DNA from: a virus
DNA length: 52,214 nt
Virus record (IMG/VR): IMGVR_UViG_3300025645_000104
Span: 1 to 52,214 of that record
Reading direction: 5' to 3' (one strand)
The notes under the pieces were generated by a model that was not told where the DNA came from, searched no databases, and worked only from the letters and a program-made list of their open reading frames with translations. The translations under genes and the position numbers were made by a program. Numbering within the stretch: the stretch's first letter is position 1; each line of letters starts with the position of its first letter. Shown here in pieces: positions 15,712-21,997 of this stretch.

Positions 15712-15867
15712 ATGTATAAGATAATAAGATTTACTTTTGACGACAATCATCCAGACAATCACAAAGTAATTAAGACAGGGTTGACTGAGGAAGAAGCACA
15801 AGAACATTGCCAAAGAGATGACACCAGAAAAGAGGGTGTTTGGTTTGATGGCTATACTGAGGAGTGA
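15712..15867 (+). CDS. Small conserved phage protein (51 aa)
   Basis: MYKIIRFTFDDNHPDNHKVI is followed by KTGLTEEEAQEHCQRDDTRK and EGVWFDGYTEE. The layout ...TGLT-EEAQ-HC...WFDGY is one I recognise from short proteins in many unrelated phages; its function is unknown. It starts at the last ATG of a GAGGAGTGATGTATG cassette and its own end (GAG GAG TGA) forms the first part of the next cassette. Confidence 0.75.
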   Translation: MYKIIRFTFDDNHPDNHKVIKTGLTEEEAQEHCQRDDTRKEGVWFDGYTEE

Positions 15868-15870
15868 TGT

Positions 15871-16173
15871 ATGGAAGAAATTCTTAATATGTTTAACATA
15901 ACTGAGAAAGAATTTTATGGTAGAGACAAAGCATTTTTAACTAGAAAAAATCCTTCTTATGCTTGTTCAAACTTTGTAATTGCTTATGGAGATGAAGAGA
16001 ACTATACAAAAGTTTTATACTTTGACGGAGATGGCGGAAGAGCAATCATTCAAAACGAAAGCGAGGTATTTCCGTATGGCTCTAAGGTAGAACTATACGA
16101 ATGTACTTACTGTGATTTTGAATGGTCAGTAATTAAAGAAATTTTTGATATTCTAAAAGAGATAGAGGAGTGA
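15871..16173 (+). CDS. Early protein of unknown function (100 aa)
   Basis: An acidic protein: MEEILNMFNITEKEFYGRDK, then strand-rich sequence (CSNFVIAYGDEENYTKVLYF, KVELYECTYCDFEWSVIKE) and an acidic end. YECTYC could be half a metal site, but no partner pair is seen. Like its upstream neighbour it ends in Glu-Glu at the shared GAGGAGTGATGTATG junction. I do not recognise it. Confidence 0.7.
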   Translation: MEEILNMFNITEKEFYGRDKAFLTRKNPSYACSNFVIAYGDEENYTKVLYFDGDGGRAIIQNESEVFPYGSKVELYECTYCDFEWSVIKEIFDILKEIEE

Positions 16174-16176
16174 TGT

Positions 16177-16809
16177 ATGTATAAGAACCATGCAGTAAAG
16201 TGCCAAGCGTATGCACAACGAAACGCTGACAACTTTGCAGACGTAGTAATGATGGTGTCACTTAGCATACAGCAGAACTGGCTAGGAGTAGGCGATCAGT
16301 TGCAAGATGTAAGACTGAACAAAGAGAACAGCAAGTTTCTGTGGGGTATGAAAGCGACAGCGTACAAATATATTATGACGCACAAGCATAAGATATACGC
16401 AATGATGAAAGCTGTGATGTGCAGTAATCATAATGACGAAGACAAAGCTAAGAGTCTGATGAAAGTATTCTTGCGTATCGAAGGGCTTGGATTAGTAAAG
16501 GCAGGGTTTGTGTGTCAACTTACCTGTGGTCTTGTAGGTTGTATGGATGTACATAACATCAAGGCATATAAGATTGATGAGAAGATGCTGACCTATAACA
16601 AGAAGTTAAGGACAGAGAAAGGTATCAAAGCAAATGAGAAGAAGATAGAGAACTATATTAAACTGTGCCACGACTACGGAACAGAAGAACTTTGGAACGC
16701 ATGGTGTGAATCGTTAGCTCTTAAATCAGATAAGTGGGTTGACGGATTCCATGTGTCTGAGGTACACTATACTTATCTGACAAACAATAACAGGAGGGCA
16801 GTATGTTAG
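16177..16809 (+). CDS. Putative helix-hairpin-helix protein (210 aa)
   Basis: An all-helical protein (MYKNHAVKCQAYAQRNADNF...). Residues ~105-132 read LRIEGLGLVKAGFVCQLTCG then VGCMDVHNIKAYK, which resembles the helix-hairpin-helix and following helix of endonuclease III-type DNA glycosylases (GLG-KAGF...G..D-HN). I see no iron-sulfur cluster cysteine set. It starts at the third GAGGAGTGATGTATG cassette. It may bind DNA as a glycosylase-like or recombination helper. Confidence 0.65.
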   Translation: MYKNHAVKCQAYAQRNADNFADVVMMVSLSIQQNWLGVGDQLQDVRLNKENSKFLWGMKATAYKYIMTHKHKIYAMMKAVMCSNHNDEDKAKSLMKVFLRIEGLGLVKAGFVCQLTCGLVGCMDVHNIKAYKIDEKMLTYNKKLRTEKGIKANEKKIENYIKLCHDYGTEELWNAWCESLALKSDKWVDGFHVSEVHYTYLTNNNRRAVC

Positions 16810-17138
16810 AACCGTTAGCAAAAACGATAGTACAAGAGGTAGTAGATGAAGGTGGATTTTATTCTCTTGAAGTAGATGGTGAAGAGTATCAAGAGATAAC
16901 CAACGATACATCTTTAATATGTAACCAGAAAGACGGAGATAAATATATAGGTGTTGATAACCTAGATATATGTTACATAAATATATACGATAGCAAGAAA
17001 GAGTTTGATGGTTGGATACTTTGGATAGGAGTAAACGATCATGTAGAAAGAATAGGTGATCATACTTTAATGAGTAGTGACTACATTAATATAGATAAAC
17101 TAATGGATAAATGGGAAAAGGAGTATATAAGATTATGA
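16803..17138 (+). CDS. Early protein of unknown function (111 aa)
   Basis: An acidic, strand-rich protein (MLEPLAKTIVQEVVDEGGFY ... GWILWIGVNDHVERIGDHTL) ending in a short Lys/Glu helix. It overlaps the preceding gene by seven bases and has a clear AGGAGGG ribosome site at 16791-16797. Its stop overlaps the next ATG (ATGA). No family recognised. Confidence 0.7.
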   Translation: MLEPLAKTIVQEVVDEGGFYSLEVDGEEYQEITNDTSLICNQKDGDKYIGVDNLDICYINIYDSKKEFDGWILWIGVNDHVERIGDHTLMSSDYINIDKLMDKWEKEYIRL

Positions 17139-17305
17139 AATTTAGAGATGCGATAGCGATAGTAGCACCAAGTAAACTGGCATGGTATGATGCTCAAGAT
17201 AAAGATACTAAGTTTCAAGATGAGTGTAGTGCCTTGTTAGATAACAAAGAACAACTAGTCATTGATGACTACTTTAAAGAGGAGAACAAAAATAATGATG
17301 AATGA
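17135..17305 (+). CDS. Small early protein (56 aa)
   Basis: The start is the ATG that overlaps the previous stop (ATGA), giving MKFRDAIAIVAPSKLAWYDA. Then comes an acidic half with a CSALLDNKEQLVIDDYFKEE end. The longer frame upstream is unlikely. It is part of a coupled string of small genes; function unknown. Confidence 0.65.
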   Translation: MKFRDAIAIVAPSKLAWYDAQDKDTKFQDECSALLDNKEQLVIDDYFKEENKNNDE

Positions 17306-17549
17306 TTTATTAGAAGAAATGCCTAGAGCAGGATCACCTGAAGACAGAGGTAGTGCTGATCGTTACTATTATAGAAGGTACAGTCCTCATTACTATGAGT
17401 ATCCTTTTGGTAAAGGTGAGTCACCACGTATTGAAGAAGATCGTATGACACCTGAACAGATTGCCTTGTATAAGAAAGGTTGGGATAACGAAGACGAACG
17501 TAAAGAATTTGACTATGAAGAATTTATAATAGAGGATGAGGAAGAATGA
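17298..17549 (+). CDS. Small conserved phage protein with SADRYYYRRY motif (83 aa)
   Basis: The start is one of two consecutive ATGs (17295 or 17298), overlapping the previous stop. The sequence has PRAGSPEDRGSADRYYYRRY, then PHYYEYPFGKG and MTPEQIALYKKGWDNEDERK, and ends in Glu/Asp. The Gly-Ser-Ala-Asp-Arg-Tyr-Tyr motif with the Tyr-rich stretch is one I recognise from short proteins of many phages; its function is unknown. Confidence 0.72.
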   Translation: MNDLLEEMPRAGSPEDRGSADRYYYRRYSPHYYEYPFGKGESPRIEEDRMTPEQIALYKKGWDNEDERKEFDYEEFIIEDEEE

Positions 17550-17767
17550 CAATGAGAAAACTACCTTTTAATTGTAGAGTAGGTTATAAACCTCAAGAAG
17601 TAGCCAATAGATTTACTGGTGAAAAGGTAACGATACCTTCTGATGCTGTCGCAGTTTACGATACCATCATGGGTGCTGAACTTTTTAGAGATTACGACAC
17701 AGTTCGTAAAGGTTTAGATTGGTTCATTAAACATGAGCCAGATGCATATATGATATTATTAGACTAA
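17546..17767 (+). CDS. Small early protein (73 aa)
   Basis: MTMRKLPFNCRVGYKPQEVA continues with a strand-rich VTIPSDAVAVYDTIMGAELF and a helical end (GLDWFIKHEPDAYMILLD). The ATG overlaps the previous stop (ATGA). A second ATG six bases later is an alternative start. No function known. Confidence 0.7.
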   Translation: MTMRKLPFNCRVGYKPQEVANRFTGEKVTIPSDAVAVYDTIMGAELFRDYDTVRKGLDWFIKHEPDAYMILLD

Positions 17768-17777
17768 GGAGAAAGGT

Positions 17778-17909
17778 ATGAATGAAGAAGAGATATACTT
17801 AAACACCTTGATAGCAGAGGCTGAGTTACAAATGACAATAGGGTATACTGCATTTGGAATGTGTGTTATGCTTGTTGTTTCTTTATGGATATATTGGAGA
17901 GTGAGATGA
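17778..17909 (+). CDS. 43-residue membrane protein
   Basis: MNEEEIYLNTLIAEAELQMT is an acidic N-terminal helix. A single membrane span follows (GYTAFGMCVMLVVSLWIYW) with a short basic tail (RVR). An AGGAGAAAGG ribosome site precedes the ATG, and the stop overlaps the next gene (ATGA at 17906). It may be one of several small inner-membrane proteins of the early block, as in host takeover, but its role is unknown. Confidence 0.7.
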   Translation: MNEEEIYLNTLIAEAELQMTIGYTAFGMCVMLVVSLWIYWRVR

Positions 17910-18208
17910 ACAAGAGTGATTTAATGAAAGTGTTCTTTACTTTCACAGATGATAACGCTGAGTTAATGTTTAACTATGAAGATGTGAACGGAAAAGAAAC
18001 AACAGATAGAAAAGTTAAACCTTTCAAGATAGAGTATCAAGAAGATGATGATGAAGTATTAATTACAGGACTATGTGCTGTTGCTACTATGCCTTCTGGA
18101 ATTATTGATTGGCAACAAAGAAAGTTTTATTTAAATAATATGTCTTGCATTAGAGTGTATAAAGAGATACGCTATGCAGAGATGTTAAATTCAAAAGCTT
18201 GGAGTTAA
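17906..18208 (+). CDS. Early protein of unknown function (100 aa)
   Basis: Taken from the ATG overlapping the membrane-protein stop, giving MNKSDLMKVFFTFTDDNAEL. The rest is strand-rich (VKPFKIEYQEDDDEVLITGL, CAVATMPSGIIDWQQRKFYL) with a basic C-terminus. A longer frame from 17861 would run through the membrane-protein gene. No family recognised. Confidence 0.68.
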   Translation: MNKSDLMKVFFTFTDDNAELMFNYEDVNGKETTDRKVKPFKIEYQEDDDEVLITGLCAVATMPSGIIDWQQRKFYLNNMSCIRVYKEIRYAEMLNSKAWS

Positions 18209-18210
18209 GT

Positions 18211-18759
18211 ATGAACATATTTTATTTTTATGATAGCCCTGTTAAATCAGCAGAGGCACAACCTGATAAGATGTTAGTGAAGATGCCATTGGAGACAGCG
18301 CAGATGTTATGTACTGCACACAGAGAACTAGATGGTGACGAGTATGCAGACAAGGTAGGTTTGTACAAACGAGCATACTGGAATCATCCGTGTACAATAT
18401 GGGCTAGGGAATGTAATGAAAATTACTCGTGGTTATATGCTCATTTTCTAGCACTAGGAATGGAATACACTTACCGATATGGTAAGGAACATGCAAGTAT
18501 TATTAAGTTAGCTAAACCTTTAATGCAGTTCCCTAAAAATATAAAGAGTGGTCAGATGACAACAGTTGCACAAGCTATGCCAGATCAATACAAGAATGAC
18601 GATCCTATCAAAGCATATCGTGACTACTGTATCAATGAGAAGCACTATGCTAAGTGGGAGAAAGGTAGAGACAAACCTAAGTGGTGGGTGAAGGTGAAGG
18701 AAGAGCTTGATGAAGCGCAAGCAATAGATGATTACTACATGTCAATAGCGGAGGTGTGA
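18211..18759 (+). CDS. Conserved phage protein with NHPCTIWARE motif (182 aa)
   Basis: The start is ATG 18211 with GGAG eight bases upstream; the open frame begins earlier at a TTG. MNIFYFYDSPVKSAEAQPDK is followed by LVKMPLETAQMLCTAHRELD, WNHPCTIWARECNENYSWLY, HFLALGMEYTYRYGKEHASI and an acidic end. The order K-P-ETAQML-TAH...NHPC-IWARE-NY-WL is one I recognise from a protein family in many phages; its biochemical role is not known to me. It may be soluble and all-helical. Confidence 0.75.
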   Translation: MNIFYFYDSPVKSAEAQPDKMLVKMPLETAQMLCTAHRELDGDEYADKVGLYKRAYWNHPCTIWARECNENYSWLYAHFLALGMEYTYRYGKEHASIIKLAKPLMQFPKNIKSGQMTTVAQAMPDQYKNDDPIKAYRDYCINEKHYAKWEKGRDKPKWWVKVKEELDEAQAIDDYYMSIAEV

Positions 18760-18935
18760 TGAAGAAACCTAAAGGCAAGACAGTCATGGTTAGGTATCCA
18801 GAAGATGATACAACTTGGCACAAAGCTACAGTTGGTACGCTACTGAGCATACAGTTTACTGCTGACTATGAGGTAGATGGTAAAGAAACACATGGGTTTT
18901 TCTTTTATAAAGATTATAAATTAACTTGGAGATAG
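18759..18935 (+). CDS. Small early protein (58 aa)
   Basis: MKKPKGKTVMVRYPEDDTTW is followed by GTLLSIQFTADYEVDGKETH and a FFFYKDYKLTWR end, a small strand-rich protein. The GAGGTG ribosome site lies inside the previous gene, whose stop (TGATG) overlaps this start. Function unknown. Confidence 0.68.
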   Translation: MKKPKGKTVMVRYPEDDTTWHKATVGTLLSIQFTADYEVDGKETHGFFFYKDYKLTWR

Positions 18936-18937
18936 AT

Positions 18938-19114
18938 ATGAACTTAAAGATAGGACAAGAGGTAGATGGTAGAACCATAGATCGCATAACTATGGATAGA
19001 GATACAAGAGACATGACTGTTTGGTTTGATAAAGACTATCCTGATGATGGAGTTATAGTAGTCAGACACAACGAGTCTATTGATAAAGTTTTAAATCATA
19101 AATGGGAGAAGTAG
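18938..19114 (+). CDS. Small early protein (58 aa)
   Basis: The start is ATG 18938 (MNLKIGQEVDGRTIDRITMD), with GGAGA upstream. The earlier TTG would overlap the previous gene. It continues MTVWFDKDYPDDGVIVVRHN, a small strand-rich sequence. It follows its neighbour by two bases. No function known. Confidence 0.66.
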   Translation: MNLKIGQEVDGRTIDRITMDRDTRDMTVWFDKDYPDDGVIVVRHNESIDKVLNHKWEK

Positions 19115-19116
19115 AG

Positions 19117-19326
19117 ATGCAAGACAGATACGAAATACTATTGCAAATTGAACAGGTATTGAGTAAGCTAGAACGAACTGTACCTGCAGGGTTACGTAAA
19201 GAGATAGGTATTTCAAAAGCGTTAGACAATGTAGGTAAGTTAATAGATGGTGAAACTGAAAAGAAACATGAAGAGTTAGAGAAAGAATACGCAATGATGC
19301 AACAAGCAATAGAAGAGATGGAGTGA
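19117..19326 (+). CDS. Small coiled-coil early protein (69 aa)
   Basis: Start ATG 19117 (MQDRYEILLQIEQVLSKLER), two bases after the previous stop and preceded by GGGAGAAG. It is almost wholly helical, with EKKHEELEKEYAMMQQAIEE at the end, which predicts a coiled coil and oligomerisation. Function unknown. Confidence 0.68.
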   Translation: MQDRYEILLQIEQVLSKLERTVPAGLRKEIGISKALDNVGKLIDGETEKKHEELEKEYAMMQQAIEEME

Positions 19327-19329
19327 GAG

Positions 19330-19476
19330 ATGAATAAAAAATTAAAAGATATAACAACAGAGATTAGTAAGTTAAATATAAAAGAACAAAGACAGATAGC
19401 TATTATTATTCTAGCATCTGTACTGAGTGATGAATCTTTAAAAGAAGTATTAGACATAGTAGATTACGAGGGTTAA
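19330..19476 (+). CDS. Small helical early protein (48 aa)
   Basis: MNKKLKDITTEISKLNIKEQ is followed by a hydrophobic helix (IAIIILASVLSDESLKEVL) and an acidic end. GGAGTGAGAG precedes the ATG, and the gene starts three bases after the previous stop. The hydrophobic stretch is short and flanked by charges, so it is probably soluble. Function unknown. Confidence 0.6.
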   Translation: MNKKLKDITTEISKLNIKEQRQIAIIILASVLSDESLKEVLDIVDYEG

Positions 19477-19526
19477 TTGTAGTTACCTATATAAAACTAC
19501 AAACATAAGAAGAAGGAGATATAAAG

Positions 19527-19706
19527 ATGGTTAAGATATTTGACGGTACAGCAAACAAGAAGTTCTATCACGTTAATGTGTTAGGCTTTAAGTTCAGAGT
19601 TGCGACAAACACTAGAACTTTTAGTAAGTTTGGCTCTTACCTAACAGGTAGAGGTCGAGTGTTTAACTTTGGTAGACAGTACTTGTGCTTTATACCTAAG
19701 TCGTAA
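19527..19706 (+). CDS. Small basic early protein (59 aa)
   Basis: MVKIFDGTANKKFYHVNVLG continues FKFRVATNTRTFSKFGSYLT and GRGRVFNFGRQYLCFIPKS. It has a strong AGAAGGAGAT ribosome site. It is very basic and aromatic-rich, as expected for a small nucleic-acid binding or inhibitor protein. It is followed by a structured leader region. Function unknown. Confidence 0.66.
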   Translation: MVKIFDGTANKKFYHVNVLGFKFRVATNTRTFSKFGSYLTGRGRVFNFGRQYLCFIPKS

Positions 19707-19709
19707 GAC

Positions 19710-19860
19710 AAAAGTCTCCCTAACAATTTAATGCATGGGTTGTTAGATGACTATAAAAGCGCACATGCTAGTGTTGACAGGCACTATAAAAACCGATAGT
19801 TATGTTGCTGTTGGAGGAGTTGGTAGTCATCTTCGGAACTAAAAAACTACCATATTTTTT
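19710..19860 (+). ncRNA. Structured leader with terminator: candidate attenuator
   Basis: Pairing arms visible by eye: CTAACAA (19720-19726) with TTGTTAG (19740-19746); GATGACTA (19746-19753) with TAGTCATC (19824-19831), enclosing TAGTG/CACTA (19769-19773, 19782-19786); and TGGTAGT (19821-19827) with ACTACCA (19846-19852), followed by a T6 run (19855-19860), i.e. a terminator. The last two pairings share 19824-19827 and cannot both form, as in a riboswitch or attenuator. It precedes the 139-residue gene. Ligand or regulator unknown; no known riboswitch class recognised. Confidence 0.5.
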
Positions 19861-19881
19861 AACAACAAAGAGGAAAGTAAA

Positions 19882-20301
19882 ATGGCTACACAGATAAGAA
19901 AGTTTGAACAAGATGCAATCGTTGATACTATTGCTGATAAGATAGAGACAGAGTTAAAGAGTAAGAGACAAGAGATGATTAAAGATGATAGAGACTACGA
20001 GTCTATGTTATCAGATTCAAATCAGATGAAAGCTTTGAGTAAAGATATTGATGATCTAACAGAGAAAAGAAACTTACTGCATGGTAGTATCTATGAACGT
20101 GTCCAAGAGTGGAACGCTAGTAACAATTCTTATGCACTAGATATAAATAGGTATCAAGGAGTCTTAAGTTTAAATCCAAAGCTTAACTATTATCATTTAA
20201 GAGAAAAGATAGGTAACAAGGTTGCGATAGCACTCTTACCTAAAGATGCAAAAGAGAACATGGATACTATTATATCCAACATAACTAAGGAGTTTGTATA
20301 A
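19882..20301 (+). CDS. Early protein of unknown function (139 aa)
   Basis: A charged, mainly helical protein: MATQIRKFEQDAIVDTIADK, with KALSKDIDDLTEKRNLLHGS as a coiled segment and a C-terminal ITKEFV. It lies just after the attenuator-like leader with an AGAGG ribosome site, and its stop overlaps the next ATG (TAATG). I do not recognise it, but a regulated leader suggests its dosage matters. Confidence 0.7.
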   Translation: MATQIRKFEQDAIVDTIADKIETELKSKRQEMIKDDRDYESMLSDSNQMKALSKDIDDLTEKRNLLHGSIYERVQEWNASNNSYALDINRYQGVLSLNPKLNYYHLREKIGNKVAIALLPKDAKENMDTIISNITKEFV

Positions 20302-20582
20302 TGCAAATAAAATTTGATTACTATGACATGCAAGAAGCTATTCAGTTATTAGTTAAGGAAAAGTTTGACATGGATATAGATTTAGAAGATCTATCACCAC
20401 ACGACTATCCTAGTATTGAATATCGAGAACGTGTGTTGGTATATAAAAAACATAAGAACGGAAAAGAAGTTAAAGATAAACACGGCTGTCGTGAAGTAGA
20501 TTGGGATAACACTGAATACGTTACTAAGCATATAGAGTTTGATGATAGTTCCGACATAACTTTTTATGTAGGTAAGGACTAA
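20301..20582 (+). CDS. Early protein of unknown function (93 aa)
   Basis: MQIKFDYYDMQEAIQLLVKE is followed by EYRERVLVYKKHKNGKEVKD and an acidic aromatic end. It has a mixed helix-strand look and many charged residues. Its ATG overlaps the preceding stop (TAATG) and the next gene starts two bases after its stop. Function unknown. Confidence 0.68.
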   Translation: MQIKFDYYDMQEAIQLLVKEKFDMDIDLEDLSPHDYPSIEYRERVLVYKKHKNGKEVKDKHGCREVDWDNTEYVTKHIEFDDSSDITFYVGKD

Positions 20583-20584
20583 CA

Positions 20585-20758
20585 ATGAGTATAGATATTA
20601 AAGAGTTAGACGTAGTACTTAAAGACTTTGATGAACAGTTAGAGAGTGAAAATTTTGGACTGTACATTGATGCTTATGTACCACCTAAAGAAGAAGCTAA
20701 CACTAAAGGAGATGAATATGTTTATAATAATTTAGATGATTTAGATTTTAATAGTTGA
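20585..20758 (+). CDS. Small acidic early protein (57 aa)
   Basis: MSIDIKELDVVLKDFDEQLE, FGLYIDAYVPPKEEANTKGD and an Asp-rich end (NNLDDLDFNS). It is strongly acidic, like small phage proteins that mimic DNA or bind host enzymes, but this is only composition. Its TGA lies inside the -35 box of the promoter at 20755-20783. Confidence 0.66.
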   Translation: MSIDIKELDVVLKDFDEQLESENFGLYIDAYVPPKEEANTKGDEYVYNNLDDLDFNS

Positions 20759-20783
20759 ATTTAAAATTTAGATATGGTATAAT
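20755..20783 (+). promoter_or_regulatory. Promoter ahead of the 76-residue gene
   Basis: TTGAAT (20755-20760), 17-bp AT-rich spacer, TATAAT (20778-20783). The -35 box contains the stop codon of the preceding gene. It gives a short leader before the gene at 20815. Confidence 0.75.
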
Positions 20784-20814
20784 CTTATAAGTATTATAAG
20801 GAAAGAGAAAACAA

Positions 20815-21045
20815 ATGATTAATAATAATGTTATAGACTTTAAAAACTTTAAAGCAGAGAAAGATGATAAAGAATATATTGTTAGTCTTTATGAAACTAA
20901 ACAATATAATTTTGTAGTTAGAGCTAACAGCGGAGAAGAAGCTGAGAATATTATAAGTAAAAGATACGAGTCAGGTGAGGTGATGCTTGAAGATAACTTA
21001 TCTGTCTTTACATTTGAAACAGTAGCAACAGAAAATAACAGTTGA
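20815..21045 (+). CDS. Small early protein (76 aa)
   Basis: MINNNVIDFKNFKAEKDDKE then YIVSLYETKQYNFVVRANSG and EEAENIISKRYESGEVM. AAGGAAAGAG lies before the ATG. The pattern of strands followed by a helix with EEAE resembles small phage proteins of unknown function. It has its own promoter, and the promoter of the SSB-like gene starts at its stop codon. Confidence 0.7.
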   Translation: MINNNVIDFKNFKAEKDDKEYIVSLYETKQYNFVVRANSGEEAENIISKRYESGEVMLEDNLSVFTFETVATENNS

Positions 21046-21070
21046 CATAGGAAGAGGACTAGTGTATAAT
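21042..21070 (+). promoter_or_regulatory. Consensus sigma70 promoter of the SSB/replication genes
   Basis: TTGACA (21042-21047), 17-bp spacer, TATAAT (21065-21070), an exact consensus match. The -35 box again contains the preceding gene's stop codon (TGA 21043-21045). It drives the leader and the SSB-like, primase-helicase and polymerase genes. Confidence 0.9.
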
Positions 21071-21076
21071 ATACAA

Positions 21077-21222
21077 TTCAAATCACGAACAAGATATGTA
21101 GCCCTCATGTATCACCTTCCTTTTTATCTTGTTTGTTCGCTGATTGAGCGAGTAAGTTTCTGGTCTTACGATAATATAAAACCAGATCTAATTTTTATAG
21201 CAACGAAAGAGGTAAAATAAAA
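21077..21222 (+). promoter_or_regulatory. mRNA leader of the SSB-like gene with an H-type pseudoknot
   Basis: The ~146-base leader has two structures. CGAACAAGATA (21086-21096) pairs with TATCTTG...GTTCG (21125-21139). Further on, GTAAG (21152-21156) pairs with CTTAC (21165-21169), and TCTGGT in that loop (21159-21164) pairs with ACCAGA (21181-21186), forming an H-type pseudoknot whose third loop is A/T-rich (21170-21180). It ends 36 bases before the ATG, with an AAAGAGG ribosome site between. T4 gene 32, an SSB gene, is controlled by a leader pseudoknot that nucleates SSB binding; similar control here is an inference. Confidence 0.6.
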
Positions 21223-21639
21223 ATGATGTACGCAACAGGAAAAGCAATGTGGGCTAACGTGTCTGTACCTAACACACGTTTTGAGCCACATAAATACATG
21301 GTTACTATCTTGACTGACGAAGACACAGCATCTGACTTAGAAGCAGCAGGTCTTAAACAGTCTACCGATAGAGCAGGCAATGCTAAGTATGATGAGCCTG
21401 CGTTCATGTTCAGTAAGACTGCGATACGCAAGAAAGATGGTGTCGCCAACAAAGCTCCAAAGCTAATTGATGCTGATGGTAATCCTTTAGATTGTTTGAT
21501 TGGTAATGGTTCTAACATTACTGTAAAGGTTAGACCATACAGCACAGCTTATGGTACGTTTGGAGAGTTAGTCGCTGTTAAGGTTAACGAGCTTGTTGAC
21601 TATGAAGATGGCGGTGACTTGGATAACGAGGAGTTTTAA
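21223..21639 (+). CDS. Single-stranded DNA-binding protein (T7 gp2.5-like)
   Basis: This 138-residue protein begins with GKAMWANVSVPNTRFEPHKY and YMVTILTD strands, a second strand region (IGNGSNITVKVRPYSTAYG, FGELVAVKVNELVDY) like an OB fold, and an acidic tail ending in an aromatic residue (DLDNEEF), the usual SSB feature for contacting polymerase and helicase. It lies immediately before replication genes in the same transcript. It should coat unwound DNA at the fork. The first of two ATGs is used as start. The SSB identity is from pattern and position. Confidence 0.78.
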   Translation: MMYATGKAMWANVSVPNTRFEPHKYMVTILTDEDTASDLEAAGLKQSTDRAGNAKYDEPAFMFSKTAIRKKDGVANKAPKLIDADGNPLDCLIGNGSNITVKVRPYSTAYGTFGELVAVKVNELVDYEDGGDLDNEEF

Positions 21640-21640
21640 G

Positions 21641-21910
21641 ATGGTTGATGAACAGAAACCTTTTATTACTATTGATGATGTGCAGATTTCAGTAGAGGAT
21701 TTACCTGAAGAAGCACAAGGTATCTTTGGTAGGATACAAAGATTGAATCAGAAGAAAGCAACTCTTGCGTTAGACATGGAGGAGATAGACGCAAGCCTTA
21801 ACTTTTTTTCAGGTAGGATAATTAGTATTGTTAATGAAGATGCTAAACCAACAGGAGAAGCTGATGAAGAATTGGTAGAAGGAGAAGACGCAGTAAAATC
21901 TAACAATTAA
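21641..21910 (+). CDS. Acidic coiled-coil protein beside SSB (89 aa)
   Basis: Start ATG 21641 (MVDEQKPFITIDDVQISVED), one base after the SSB-like stop, with GAGG upstream. A helical heptad region (QGIFGRIQRLNQKKATLALD) follows and the end is acidic (EADEELVEGEDAVKSNN). Similar small acidic proteins are common beside phage replication genes. Function unknown. Confidence 0.68.
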   Translation: MVDEQKPFITIDDVQISVEDLPEEAQGIFGRIQRLNQKKATLALDMEEIDASLNFFSGRIISIVNEDAKPTGEADEELVEGEDAVKSNN

Positions 21911-21920
21911 ACTTAACAAG

Positions 21921-21977
21921 AGAGGCAGTACCATTCAAGAGAACATAAGAGATAAGATGGTAACTTATCCGCCTCTT
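21921..21977 (+). other. Nested stem-loop between the SSB group and primase-helicase
   Basis: AGAGGC (21921-21926) pairs with GCCTCT (21971-21976), and inside it GATAAG (21951-21956) pairs with CTTATC (21964-21969). No long T-run follows (TAATTTT only), so it may be an RNA-processing or stability element, or a weak terminator lowering downstream expression. An AAAAGGAG ribosome site for the primase follows. Confidence 0.45.
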
Positions 21978-21997
21978 AATTTTAAAAGGAGCAAAGC

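Noticed and set aside
19710-19860. A tRNA in the structured leader
   Set aside because: The outer 8-bp stem looks acceptor-like, but there is no T-loop (GGTTCGA) or anticodon arm.
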